A stretch of 64,000 nucleotides of DNA from positions 24,263,653 to 24,327,652 of the forward strand of contig OY282560.1 of assembly GCA_958295665.1 (NCBI GenBank), written 5' to 3'. Made by a program: the position numbers and the translations under genes. The DNA comes from Tipula vernalis (taxonomy: Eukaryota; Arthropoda; Insecta; Diptera; Tipulidae). The notes under the pieces were generated by a model. The model was given only the letters and a program-made list of their open reading frames with translations. It had not been told where the DNA came from and searched no databases. Shown piece after piece: positions 45,055 to 56,430 of the stretch; the stretch's first letter is position 1; each line of letters starts with the position of its first letter.

Positions 45055-46640
45055 CAATTTTGGCGGTTTGGATAACCACTGCAACGTGATTGTAGAATCT
45101 GAATATGGATAAATGTTAAGTTCGCTCGTCAAATTAGCCAAACCAATAATATTGCAGCGTTTAGCTCGAGTTTTGAAATACTTATGACTTTAATTGGAGC
45201 AACTCGAGTTTTTGCAATAAGTAGGTTAACCTTAGGTTGGCTATTCTGAATTAAACGCGAATATATGACTGTGGTATAAGCATTCCAGGATGCATCGGCA
45301 AATCCGTGTATCCCGAAAATCTTACTTCGATTAGTTGATTTAATTGGTTATCCCAAGTAATGCCATGCAGCCAAAAGGATTGGAACAGTATTTTTAATCC
45401 CACTGTGACTGATGACAGTAAACCCAACGGATCATATACTCTGGCGATCTCTGATAAAAATCGTCTTTTGGTAAATTGGTTTGCTGACGATAATATATCA
45501 TCTGACTATCTGTTATTTTCCCGGATGATAATTCGCGACTCTCAATGTGTATGTTTCTGAGCAATTTAGGGTGATTAGCGGACCACTTACGAATGTCGAA
45601 ACCGACTAGTTCCAATAAGCTGATTAAATCACTTTGTAAGGTAAGCGCGGAAACTAAATTATCTGATCCAGATAGCAAATCATCCATATAGAAGTCTGAC
45701 TTCAGGATTGCACTATAGCTTTTGGAAATGTGTCACCAAATTGATCGGCTAAATAATGTAGTTCAGCAGTTGCTAACAATGGTACTGAGGCGGTACCGTA
45801 GGTTACGGTTTTTAACCGATGATAATCACTATCCTTCTTCGAAATTGAAATTTGCCGGAACATTTGGGTGATGAGGTAGATTAACATCATCACAGGGTGA
45901 TGAGGTAAATAAAATATTTAATTATGTGCTTTATCCAATTCATTTTCCGGCATTATCTTCATATCGTTTAACGTCAAATAATTTTTCAAAAATTCATGGT
46001 AAGCTTCTCTTAATCGACTGTCCGCCTGTAGACGACATTCTAATGCGTAGAATTTTTTGACTGCTTGTGAATAACTTTCTTCAATTACAATTACACTACA
46101 GCTACAATTTCTTCGATTCTCCAGAATCGTTCGATTACTGCTTCAACACGAGATATATCACTCATCTCAAAGGACTTTATTGGTTGTATTGCATTGACGA
46201 TAGGTTTGTTACATCTGGATTTTTGTGACGGTTTGGATGCAAATTTACTGCGGTTGAAACATTTTCTGTAGTTCCTGTGCCTTCGACTGGAGATGAACAT
46301 ACCTGGTTAGCAACTGAAATAGGTGTTTCCGGTACGAAGCAACATATTTTCTTCGACACATCTGGAAATATTTGAGGCAGTTAAAGCATCGGTTGGCTTT
46401 GGAAATAAAATTTCGACGTTCCGTTACAGAGAATTCTCGGAATTTCCTCCAATCAAATAGTTTATGTTTACTGTTGCATAATGGATGGCTAGGTAACTGA
46501 ACTGCAGTGCGGTATGATCTGGTTGTGGGGTGCCTTTGATTATTGTAATTGCTCTTCGTCTGGACATGGTCTGCAACTGTATCGACTAATGCATCCGTCC
46601 ATTCGATTGAATGGTGGGAAATCTACGTCATACTTCCAAA
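45055..46640 (-). mobile_element. BEL/Pao retrotransposon copy D, fragment
   Basis: On the minus strand, decayed knuckle and protease-end pieces (about 46400-46080, including SRVEAVIERFWRIEEI) are followed by reverse transcriptase (45893-45394) and an RNase H stretch with SDSTITLQWLSKPPK near 45100-45065. It then stops abruptly at the Gag of copy C. Gag N-terminus and integrase are absent. Two BEL relics are therefore joined head to tail. Confidence 0.78.
45394..45893 (-). pseudogene. Reverse transcriptase, BEL copy D
   Basis: 45893-45702 has MFRQISISKKDSDYHRL and KTVTYGTASVPLLATAELHY, the block before the catalytic loop. After a frame change, 45687-45394 begins YMDDLLSGSDN (the catalytic box, here with Met in place of Val) and continues LVGFDIRKWSANHPKLLRNI. 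The sequence then fades. The catalytic pair of Asp residues is present, but the frame is broken between the two halves. Confidence 0.82.
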
Positions 46641-47856
46641 AAATCATAAAATTAAAACATGACTTCCAAAATTTTTTTGTGACGAATATTATCATATGAA
46701 TACATCAAAAATTTATATGTTGGTTTTCTGATATCATAAATTAAAAAATAAATATAATTTGTGGTTATCAATTAAAATTTATATTAAATCAAATTATCAT
46801 AATTTCATAAATATGTAATAACAGGATATTTGTCTGCACACTTTGAAAAATAATGATAAATGTATGAAACTATAATTTGTATAAGCAAATCAATATACAC
46901 AAGAATTTTAAATAAATTTGGGATTAAAAAAAATGATTTATGTGTCATTTATCAATAAACCAATACGATGAGTTCGATATCAATGAAAATAACCAATACT
47001 TAAAACATTGTGAGATCTGTGAAACAATGGTGACTGAAATAACGATGAACAACTCTCTTAAGATAAATATTTCTTAGAAACCTGGATGAAAAATTGCATG
47101 CAAGCATTGTAAATCCAACAGTTTATTAATATTTGTAGCCTTAAGAGGTTTTTACAAACAAATTGTTAACGAAACTAATAACTAAACTGAAAGCTACAAA
47201 CAAAAATTTTTGCTGAGCAAATTTACTTAGCACGAAACTATTTCTTCATTTATTGAAAATTTCATCAAACTATACAAAACAAATGAATTATTACCCTTAA
47301 GGAGTTACGAGAAGTTATGCTGATGTAATTTATTATTTCTTCCTGAATTCAAAATAAAATAAAATTAAACTTTTCATTTGTAAACTATTTCGTTTATTTA
47401 TTACAATAAAAATAGTATTTGTCCAGAAGGAGTAGAGGAAACATAAATATGTATAGTATAAATGCTGTAAAATAGAAACGCGATTTTCCACTAACGTTTC
47501 GTTTTTCGAGAATTTTGGAATAATCAATTATTTAGTTGATTGGCATCTAATTTATCGGAATTTTCCCAATGTACGCCAAGTTGGACCACTTGGGATAAAC
47601 CAATAGTGAAATATCAGTAGGCAACATTATTAGGGTCCACCCACTAACTAACACCTATAAAATTGAGATTTTCAAGATTATTCGAGGATTTTAAATTTAA
47701 CCGAGTTTTTCGGGAATATTTGAACGTTTTTGTAAATATCGAGATTATTTAAGAATTCTAATATTATTCGAGCTTTCGAAGTTTTTTCGTGCTTCTCAAT
47801 ATTCCTTGAGGTTAATCGATAATTTCGAGATTACTATCGCAGATTATGCGTGATTT
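46641..47856. other. AT-rich intergenic DNA
   Basis: About 1.2 kb with no recognisable gene or transposon end; open frames here are short and low-complexity. Confidence 0.5.
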
Positions 47857-49689
47857 ACTTCGGTCTAAAAAGACCAAAGTATTGAAATCCTGTCAAAAAT
47901 GATCAAAAATTTGGTTTGTTCAAAACCTTTTTTCTCGACGTTTTGAAAGTCCTTGAGTCTGAAAAAGCAAAAAAAAAAAAGTCCGCCCGTCTGTCTGGAT
48001 ACAGACAGAAAACGGCTTGTTCGATTTATAATTTTTGTTTTGTCAATCTGCTTCTATGGTCAAGACCGAGATTTGAAAACCTTTTGGAACCTGTGCGCCA
48101 AGAGGGTCGGGTAGCTGCCATACGAATTGACCCAAATACCTGGTTATAAAAATATTTACGAACTCTTTACGAGTATGCTGGTTTGAATATTAAGTTGAAG
48201 GTTAAGTTAGGGGTCAATTTTCTGGTTTAGTTCAAGTTGAGTTGAAGTTGAGTTGGGGTCGGGTTAAGATATAGTGAGCAGTTGACCAATTTTTTATAAA
48301 TACTGGTTTGAGAACTGAGTTGAAAGAGAGTTGGCGGTTAGGTTGAGTGTTGAGTTGGGGGCCGCTTGCTGGTTAAATTGGGGTTGAGATGATGTTGGAC
48401 CAGCGTGTTTAGTGAGCAGTTGAGCAATCTATAAAATAAAGTAAGCGTTTGTATGTATGTACAGAAAATGTGTATGATATTTAAACAAATCCACACAACT
48501 TGACCGATTAGAACCAAACCTTACACAATAATTGTTTAAGACTTAAGAAAGGTCACTGTTAATATCTCAAATTATCAAATTGAACCTTTTACATTTCGAA
48601 TTAAACCTTTAGCAAATTAAATTAATGGCCAATTAGGATGGAACATATCTTGATTGATTTTAGTGAAATTTGACTTCCGCGATCGAAATGGGATTCTTTG
48701 CATATTTCTCAACAGATTAAGATGAAATTTGACATATGCGTTGGAAAAGGGATTCTACACTTCCATTCTATGGTACTTGCCTATCTTTTAATCAATTATG
48801 ATGAAATTCGGCTTGTACGTTCGAAGTGGGATTCTAAAATGATTTTTAGAGGAAGTTCTGGAATATGGCCAAATATGATGGGGCTTGCAGATTTCTCAAC
48901 CAATTATGATGAAATTCGGCTGGTGCATTGGAAATAGGATTTTAAAATTATTTTTGGATAAAGTTCTGGGATAATGGAATTGGCCTATTTCTCAACCGAT
49001 TATGCTGAAATTTGACATGTGCGTTGGAAATGGGATTCTAAACTGATTTTTAAATCAAGCTCTGGAATATGGCCAAGTATAATGGAACTTGGCTATTTCT
49101 CAACCTACCTAGACTAGCATTGGGATTTCCACATGATTTTAAGATGAAATTCTCGAATATGGCTAGTTAGGATTGAACTTGTCCATTTTTTAATGGAGAT
49201 TAATGAAATTGTGCATGTGCGATGGTAATGGGATTGGATTTAAAAGAAAATTTCGGTTAGAGTTAAGTCGAAGGTTAGATTGAATTGAGTTCATACAAGC
49301 ATGTAGTTTTTGAACCGAGTAAATTTTAGGATTGGGTTGGAAAATAAGTGTAGAGTTGAGCTGAGGGTTGAGATTTGGGTCGAGCTAAGTTTAGTTAACG
49401 TAGAATTAGGATTTAGTTAGTTCGTATTGGGGTGTGTGTTGTTCGGTTGCGGAATTATTTAAGGGTTGATTTGGAGTTAGGTTAACGGTTGATTTCCAAG
49501 TTGATAAAGGGTTGATTTGGTGTTTTAATTGATGGTTTAGTTGGTCGTTAATTTGGTGATTGTGTTTAGGATTGTGGTGTGATTGAGAAAAAGGTTGAGT
49601 TGTAAATTGAGTTGGAGGTTAAGCTGAAGATTGACTTAAGAGGTTAATTTAGTGATTGATTTGGCAGTTGGATTAGTCAAGACCGAAGT
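47857..49689. repeat. Repeat-family element with ACTTCGGTCT / AGACCGAAGT ends, copy 1
   Basis: It starts ACTTCGGTCTAAAAAGACC and ends with CAAGACCGAAGT, short complementary ends about 1.83 kb apart. Inside are a TTGAGTTGGAGTTG-type low-complexity region (48180-48420), a GTATGTATGTAC stretch (48451-48463), a tandem block (48640-49130) and more TTGAGTTG-type sequence to 49660. Part of the same family lies at 63140-63834. No protein is encoded. It is probably a non-autonomous element, but its class is not recognised. Confidence 0.5.
48640..49130. repeat. Minisatellite, about 85-108 bp units
   Basis: TTCTCAACCGATTATGATGA-like blocks at about 48705, 48790, 48893, 48990 and 49098 alternate with TGGAATATGGCCAA-like and GGGATTCTAAAATGATTTTT-like blocks. 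There are about five degenerate units; the same unit is seen at 63140-63350. Confidence 0.8.
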
Positions 49690-49811
49690 TCTGATTCTTC
49701 GATAATAATGAAAATTGTTCGGAGTTACTTGATAGATTATATTAGCGTTGAGTTGCATCATGTTCTGCAAACCAAAATTTTTTTGGCTAAAGTTTTGACT
49801 TTTCTCAATAG

Positions 49812-50740
49812 TTGGTGGATTCTTACAAGTCATTCGTAGATGACAATAGGTTGAATAAAAATTCGCCTTTTTTCACAAGAAGGTGTTTACGCTTAATGTC
49901 GTACACACGAATTATCAATTACTTAACGATAAATGGGCTGACTACAAAAGTCAAGAAAATCTACGAATTATATTTTCATTTGAAACGTGTTCTCATACAA
50001 GCCGAAAAAGACTTGAAACTGGGACGGAAGACGCGTTACACAGTAACACTTTGGAAGATTTGGTAACGAATCAACAATCATTTCTTAAGGACATATCTCT
50101 ATTTACCAAACGCGAAACAGAGATACGACTACCTCCAATAAATATTCCGCCATTTTCCGTAAAGTATTCAGAATTTCCATCCTTCCGCGACTTATTCGAA
50201 GCATCTATCGATAAAAACGAAAAAACTTCCAATGTCCATAAGGTTCAATACCTTAAAGGATTATTGCGAGATGATGCGGCTGCCCTAGTTCTTCACATAC
50301 CAATTACCGAAGCCAACCACGTTGAAGCATGGGCAAAAATAAGAGAACGGTAAGATAAAAAGAAACAAGTTGTAAATCAGTTGATCAAACAGTTTATGGA
50401 TCAACCCAACATCACACATTCAACTGCAAAAAAGCTTCATCAGATGTGTGACGTGTCAGTTATCGGCGGTAATGCAGAGCAGCATGATCCATGGCTCATA
50501 TACATTTTAATAAACAAACTTGATGAAGAATCGAGAAAGGAATGGGCACATTATATTTCCAACAACGATTCACTAACAATGGAACAATTTTTTTAAATTT
50601 TTAAATGGCAGAAGTGATGAACTTGAAGGTTGTGGCGCTCAAACAAAACCTAATCAAACTTTTACCTGAGTTTGGGCTAACCATGCTGAAATCAAACCAA
50701 CGACGTGCTCTAAATGTACCAACAATCATCCACTATCAAA
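49812..50740 (+). pseudogene. Gag, BEL copy E
   Basis: The N-terminal part is in 49812-50066, with VLIQAEKDLKLGRKTRY. The capsid-like part in 49883-50353 has LPPINIPPFSVKYSEFPSFR (the Gag landmark), then KVQYLKGLLRDDAAALVLHI and ANHVEAWAKIRER. A stop at about 50353 precedes 50381-50596 with MIKQFMDQPNITHSTAKKLH and DPWLIYILINKLDEESRKEW. The overall order equals copies A and C. Frame changes at about 50000 and 50353 and a stop at 50596 inactivate it. Confidence 0.82.
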
Positions 50741-50759
50741 ATGCAATGAATTTTTAGCG

Positions 50760-51459
50760 TTGAACATCAGCGGTCGAAGAGCTTTAACAGCGAACAAGAG
50801 GCTCTGTTTTAACTGGCTATCTGCAATTCATCAAGCAGAGGTATGCCGAATGAAATTTCGTTTTAACATTTGTAATCGCAAACATCATTCGTTACTACAT
50901 ATGGAAATGAATGATGCAGCAAGTACACAAGTTACTGCTGATAAAATAACATCATCTAACATTCCTGAACAACCTTCAAATAGTTCAATCAATTCTACCG
51001 ACAGCATTAGTGAACGTGAAATGATGTGTTGGTACCATGTTAAGATGCAGAGTTCTTTTGGATTCCGGATCACAGGCCACTTTTGTTTCTGAAGCTTGTA
51101 TGCATGCCCTTAGATTACCTAGAAAAAACGCAAACATAGTAATTACAGGGTTAGCCACATCTACTGTTATGACTCAGGGTGTCACCAAACTACCATTATC
51201 ATCAGTTCATGATCACTAAATACAAATAAATATTGAAGCTCTGATTATGCAAAAACTACCGTCGCGATTACCAAGTTAATTTATAAATCAACAAGATTAC
51301 AGCTTGTTCAGTAAGTTACAACTTGGAGATCCTAAATATCATAAACCGAGAGGAATAGATATACTAATCGGAGCACATAAGTTCTTCAATATTTTGGAAG
51401 ATGGGCGAGTGCTCAATCCCAATGGATCTGTTGTTACACAAAAAACTATATTTGGATGG
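50760..51459 (+). pseudogene. Gag zinc knuckle end and aspartic protease, BEL copy E
   Basis: 50760-51092 carries a degenerate knuckle region (CFNWLSAIHQAEVCRMKFRF, with one ligand Cys replaced by Trp) and ICNRKHHSLLHMEMND. In another frame, 51037-51219 has the protease active site VLLDSGSQATFVSEACMHAL, keeping D-S-G, and LRLPRKNANIVITGL. After a stop, 51304-51459 has LGDPKYHKPRGIDILIGAHK and QKTIFGW. Exactly there the Penelope insertion begins; GGELPIEHKELSSESSF continues at 53868. Confidence 0.82.
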
Positions 51460-51946
51460 ATAAAACTTATTTTTGTACTCCTTAAACACTTGTTAAACTA
51501 ACAATTAAAAAATTAAAAATTACAACATTTAATTTAGATTTTTTAAAAATGAATATATTTTCGGAAACACTGTGTTTCCATCCTCAGATTCTAAAAGTAT
51601 TTACAAGGTCGTATTACAATTTATTAAAAAGAAATTTACGTAAATATTAATGTTTGTGTTAAAATCATCTCATTTGGTGCTTTGTGTGTGTATATACACA
51701 ATATCCTGACCTGCCTCAATGAGAATATATATTGGGCAATTAAGTGACAGGTTGCCATTTAAACTTCATGACATTGCAATATTTACGTTTACAATGTGAA
51801 ACAATTTTGATTTTACTAACTTGAGGAAAATTTTAAAAGAAAATTCTGTTTTTTATATTGTGGAAAAACTGTGTATGTTCTTCACTGAGTGTAAATAGAA
51901 CTCCTGGTGATACTGTTATTGGTGTGAATTGTGTTGATGTGCATTT

Positions 51947-52591
51947 TTATAGCTCGAAAAGACAACTCGTTTTGGGGCCCAAATCAGAATTTAGAATTCT
52001 TGTTTTATTTTTCTGTATGTACCAACATTCTAAAGGATCTAGTAACCTATTGTCTCTCACTTGTTTCATTAGACTTAGGCTAGACGAATCAATATTATGA
52101 CCGGATTCTAGTATATGTTTGGCTACAGATGATTTATCACTGTTGTTTACTTTAATACAGGCAAGATGTTCCTTATATCTTTCAGATATGGCTCGCCTCG
52201 ATTGTCCGATGTAAATTTTTTCGCAATCATTGCACTTTATGTTGTAAATTCCAGACTTATCTACATTTTTTGTTTTATCTTTTGTAGAGCCTAGCAGTTG
52301 CCCTAATTTTGAATTGCTGCTTTCTACTAGATCAACGTTGAAGTTTTTCCACGTATTCTTCAATTTTGATGAGAGTCCTTTGCAGTAATTCAACTTGCAT
52401 CTCACTATTGGTTCAGAGATGTGGGACAAAGTTGTTGCATCCGCTAAAGCTTTTTTCTTCAAACAAGACTGAATTATTTGGTCAACAATTTCCGTTGTGT
52501 AGCCGTTTACAATGGCGATTCGTTTAATTTTTTGTAGTTCAGCCTCGTAATCTTTCAGATTTTGTGGAATATGAACCAGCCGGTGTATCAT
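51947..52591 (-). CDS. Penelope GIY-YIG endonuclease end, left arm
   Basis: 214 codons from the ATG at 52591. The C-terminal half has the GIY-YIG nuclease signature: SGIYNIKCNDCEKIYIGQS (residues 113-131) with the GIY and YIG strands and the C-x2-C typical of Penelope enzymes. It is followed by RRAISERYKEH (Arg and His, 132-142), VAKHILESGHNI (His) and the catalytic-type Glu in DPLECWYIQ (188). Penelope proteins have an N-terminal reverse transcriptase of several hundred residues; here only the linker and nuclease remain, so the copy is 5'-truncated. The nuclease would nick target DNA for priming. The frame is intact within what remains, and the protein is identical to that of the right arm. 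Confidence 0.9.
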   Translation of the reverse strand: MIHRLVHIPQNLKDYEAELQKIKRIAIVNGYTTEIVDQIIQSCLKKKALADATTLSHISEPIVRCKLNYCKGLSSKLKNTWKNFNVDLVESSNSKLGQLLGSTKDKTKNVDKSGIYNIKCNDCEKIYIGQSRRAISERYKEHLACIKVNNSDKSSVAKHILESGHNIDSSSLSLMKQVRDNRLLDPLECWYIQKNKTRILNSDLGPKTSCLFEL

Positions 52592-52680
52592 GCTGTTGAA
52601 CGCTGCTCGCTTATGTTGAACTGGATGGTACCAATGAGTCGTACCATCCAGTTCAACATAAGCGAGCAGCGTTCAACAGC

Positions 52681-53325
52681 ATGATACACCGGCTGGTTCA
52701 TATTCCACAAAATCTGAAAGATTACGAGGCTGAACTACAAAAAATTAAACGAATCGCCATTGTAAACGGCTACACAACGGAAATTGTTGACCAAATAATT
52801 CAGTCTTGTTTGAAGAAAAAAGCTTTAGCGGATGCAACAACTTTGTCCCACATCTCTGAACCAATAGTGAGATGCAAGTTGAATTACTGCAAAGGACTCT
52901 CATCAAAATTGAAGAATACGTGGAAAAACTTCAACGTTGATCTAGTAGAAAGCAGCAATTCAAAATTAGGGCAACTGCTAGGCTCTACAAAAGATAAAAC
53001 AAAAAATGTAGATAAGTCTGGAATTTACAACATAAAGTGCAATGATTGCGAAAAAATTTACATCGGACAATCGAGGCGAGCCATATCTGAAAGATATAAG
53101 GAACATCTTGCCTGTATTAAAGTAAACAACAGTGATAAATCATCTGTAGCCAAACATATACTAGAATCCGGTCATAATATTGATTCGTCTAGCCTAAGTC
53201 TAATGAAACAAGTGAGAGACAATAGGTTACTAGATCCTTTAGAATGTTGGTACATACAGAAAAATAAAACAAGAATTCTAAATTCTGATTTGGGCCCCAA
53301 AACGAGTTGTCTTTTCGAGCTATAA
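52681..53325 (+). CDS. Penelope GIY-YIG endonuclease end, right arm
   Basis: Mirror image of the left-arm frame, starting at the ATG at 52681, 90 bp from the other start codon, and identical in all 214 residues. It has the same GIY (114-116), YIG (127-129), C-x2-C (120/123) and Glu 188. No reverse transcriptase precedes it: upstream sequence runs straight through the palindrome centre into the other arm. Whether either frame is transcribed is unknown; the arrangement would give double-stranded RNA if read through. Confidence 0.9.
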   Translation: MIHRLVHIPQNLKDYEAELQKIKRIAIVNGYTTEIVDQIIQSCLKKKALADATTLSHISEPIVRCKLNYCKGLSSKLKNTWKNFNVDLVESSNSKLGQLLGSTKDKTKNVDKSGIYNIKCNDCEKIYIGQSRRAISERYKEHLACIKVNNSDKSSVAKHILESGHNIDSSSLSLMKQVRDNRLLDPLECWYIQKNKTRILNSDLGPKTSCLFEL

Positions 53326-53844
53326 AAATGCACATCAACACAATTCACACCAATAACAGTATCACCAGGAGTTCTATTTACACTCAGTGAAGAACATACA
53401 CAGTTTTTCCACAATATAAAAAACAGAATTTTCTTTTAAAATTTTCCTCAAGTTAGTAAAATCAAAATTGTTTCACATTGTAAACGTAAATATTGCAATG
53501 TCATGAAGTTTAAATGGCAACCTGTCACTTAATTGCCCAATATATATTCTCATTGAGGCAGGTCAGGATATTGTGTATATACACACACAAAGCACCAAAT
53601 GAGATGATTTTAACACAAACATTAATATTTACGTAAATTTCTTTTTAATAAATTGTAATACGACCTTGTAAATACTTTTAGAATCTGAGGATGGAAACAC
53701 AGTGTTTCCGAAAATATATTCATTTTTAAAAAAATCTAAATTAAATGTTGTAATTTTTAATTTTTTAATTGTTAGTTTAACAAGTGTTTAAGGAGTACAA
53801 AAATAAGTTTTATTTGTCACACTTGTTGTCGTCCATAAATCCAA

Positions 53845-56430
53845 AATCTATTTGGATGGATTACTGGCGGTGAACTACCAATCGAACATAAAGAGTTATC
53901 TTCAGAGTCTAGTTTTGTCGGCTGCAATTTAAATGTCGATCAAGTACTTCGAAGTTTCTGGGAACTAGAAGAGCTAAACAAATGTGAACCTTACTCTGTT
54001 GAAGAACAAGAATGTGAGTCACATTTTAAAACAACGCACAGGCGAACCGAGGATGGAAGGTATTTAGTAAGGATTCCTTTTAAAATAAATTCTCCCGATT
54101 TAGGAAATTCCATATCCACGGCGACAAAGAGATTTTATAATTTAGAAAGGAAACTACAATCAAACGAATACCTGAGGAATGAATACTCAATATTACTTTT
54201 GAGATGATTACATAGCGCAAGGTCACATGGAGCCCCTTTCTGAAGCATTTCTACAGTACCAGAAAACGTCAGTCATTACATACCTCACCACGCAGTTGTA
54301 AAGGAAGGAAGTTCAACAGCAAGAACCGCAATTTCCATTAATCAAAAAATGATGATAGAGCAAACAATTCAACGGACACTTTGGTCCATTCTAATGCGAT
54401 TTCGCCAACATCGTATATTGCAATAACTGCCGAAATTGAGAAAATATACCGGCAAGTATTAGTTGATAAGAACGATACCGATTACCAACATATATTATGG
54501 CGTAAAAATCCTAGTGACAAATTGACACATTACCGGCTTAATACAGTCACTTTTGGGTTATCGAGCTTGCCATTTTTAGCCACCCGAGTGCTTCAACAAA
54601 TAGCAATTGATAACAGTACTAGTGATTGTAATCTTCGATCAACAATCTCCAATGATTTTTATGTTGATGATCTTATCAGTGGAGCAGATACAGTCGAAAA
54701 CGCGATGCACCTCAAAGAAACAATTTATGAATCACTATACGCTGGTGACTTTTCTTTGCGAAAATGGAATTCTAACTGCATTAAGTTAGTAGATCATGTG
54801 GAAATCAGATCTAAACATGTTGATTTTAGAGACGAAACAGATATTGTAAAACTCCTTGGGTGGGTATCGCCTGCTATTATACCATTTAAAATCATTCTAC
54901 AAAAAATGTGGATGTTGAAGATTGACTGGGACGAAACTTTACCTCATGAACTCGCATTATATTACAACCAAATAAAAAGGAATTAAAACAACTTGAAAGA
55001 ATTCAGATCCGAAGATACATTCAGTATAACCAATCAGAGTATCATGAATTCTCCGATGCAAGTGAACGAGCCTATACAGCCTTGATATATTGCAGATCTA
55101 TTGGAGATGGTGGTAGAATTAAAGTGAGCTTGATTACCGCAAAAACGAAAGTGGCTCCAATTAAGCAGGTTTCAATTCCAAGGCTAGAACTGTGTGGAGC
55201 TCATTTCAATGTGCCTCCAGCTTCATTTCATGCTTGAACCGATTCAGCTATTGTTCTTAAATGGCTCTCAGATTATCCAGCAACTTGGAAAACGTTTGTG
55301 GCTAATAGGACATCTGCAATCCTAGAAACAATACCAATAGAACAGTGGAATCATGTGACATCAAACCATAATCCAGCAGATCATGCTTCTAGAGGAGTAG
55401 CTGGTGGGCAGTTGGTTGAACTAGAACAGTGGTGGAATGGGCCAAAATGGCTGGCCACTGGGGACAGCAACTGGCCAACACGTAAATGTTAAATTCAGCA
55501 TTCCACAAATGATAACGAAGAAAGACGACCAACTAAATTATGCAACCTGCAAGTCAACAACACTGATGATATTTTGTTGAATTTGACAAATAAATGTTCA
55601 TCATACAACAAGCTAATAAGAAGCTTGAGCTACATACTATATTACGAGTTAACAGAAAAAGACTGATCAACTATCCAAAAAGAAACCAATAAGTAAAAAC
55701 AGTAAGTTACTTTCACTGACCCCCTTGAGAATTGGAGGTCGACTTCAAAATGCTATATAGGTCAGTATGATAAGAAGCACCCAATCATTTTGCCAAATTC
55801 CGTAAGCAAATTGATAATCTCCCTTTTCCATCAAAAATACCTGCATGCTGGCCCTTCAGTAACATCCCATCTCATCAAATAAAAGTTCTGGATTGTAGGT
55901 ATCCGCAACAAAATACGAGAACAATTGCGAAAATGTGTCAGGTTTATGAGACACAAGCCAGAGACATCACATCAAATCATGGGCAGTCTACCAAAGGCAC
56001 GAATATCACAAGCAAGGCCTTTCAACAGATGCGGTGTCGATTACGCAGGACCCATTTAACGCGTTCATAGCAACATTGAAGCGTTTTACTGCCAGAAGAG
56101 GTGTACCTAGTGATATGTATAGCGATAATGGTACTGCTTTCGTAGGAGCTCATCGACAACTAAAAGATATCTACTGCATAGTAAATTCTAAGGAGCACTT
56201 AAAGATTGTTGCGGAGTTCATGAATGAAAATCGAATCCATTAGTACTTCATCCCACCAGCTGCGCCACATTTTGGTGGATTATGAGAGGACGCGGTCAAA
56301 TCGGTAAAAACGCTTTTAATTAAAACTACCAATGGAGCCAACTTAACGTTTGAAGAGATGAGAACTTTATTATGTCTAGAGTCCATTCTCAATTCAAGGC
56401 CACTATGTGCTGTATTAAACAAAAATTCAT
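53845..56430 (+). pseudogene. Pol continuation (RT, RNase H, integrase), BEL copy E
   Basis: 53868-54205 ends the protease region, with QVLRSFWELEELN and GRYLVRIPFKINSP. Reverse transcriptase in 54381-54986 has DFYVDDLISGADTVENAM and FSLRKWNSNCIKLVDH; its first part is shortened near 54300. RNase H pieces are SDASERAYTALIYCRS (about 55050) and 55298-55492 with SNHNPADHASRGV. Integrase shows LHAGPS, DMYSDNGTAFVGAH (56118-56160, Asp kept), PHFGGL, stop, EDAVKSVKTL (the Glu follows a stop) and LESILNSRPL near 56380-56410. It breaks off at about 56430 with no C-terminal domain or LTR. Confidence 0.87.

Larger units (their letters stand above)
51460..53838. mobile_element. Inverted pair of 5'-truncated Penelope-like elements, near-perfect palindrome
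   Basis: Bases 51460-53813 form a palindrome with arms of about 1.18 kb around a 9-base spacer (52632-52640, CAATGAGTC). The only arm difference noted is one base in an A/T run. Each arm carries the same GIY-YIG endonuclease end of a Penelope-like element plus about 490 bp of 3' non-coding sequence; 5' ends meet at the centre and 3' ends point outward. The right side has about 25 extra bases (53814-53838). Flanks CTATATTTGGATGGA (left) and CTATTTGGATGGA (right) suggest a target duplication in the BEL protease region. Confidence 0.9.
49812..56430 (+). mobile_element. BEL/Pao retrotransposon copy E, interrupted by Penelope palindrome
   Basis: On the plus strand: Gag (49812-50740), knuckles and protease (about 50790-51459), then a 2.35-kb Penelope palindrome, then protease end/linker (53845-54205), reverse transcriptase (54300-54986), RNase H (55040-55490) and integrase (55600-56430). 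It ends in the integrase without an LTR. Frameshifts and stops occur throughout. Confidence 0.88.

Noticed and set aside
51858..52100. 80-codon frame antisense to the Penelope nuclease, with a twin at 53172-53414
   Set aside because: Shadow of the GIY-YIG frame on the opposite strand; duplicated only because the locus is a palindrome.
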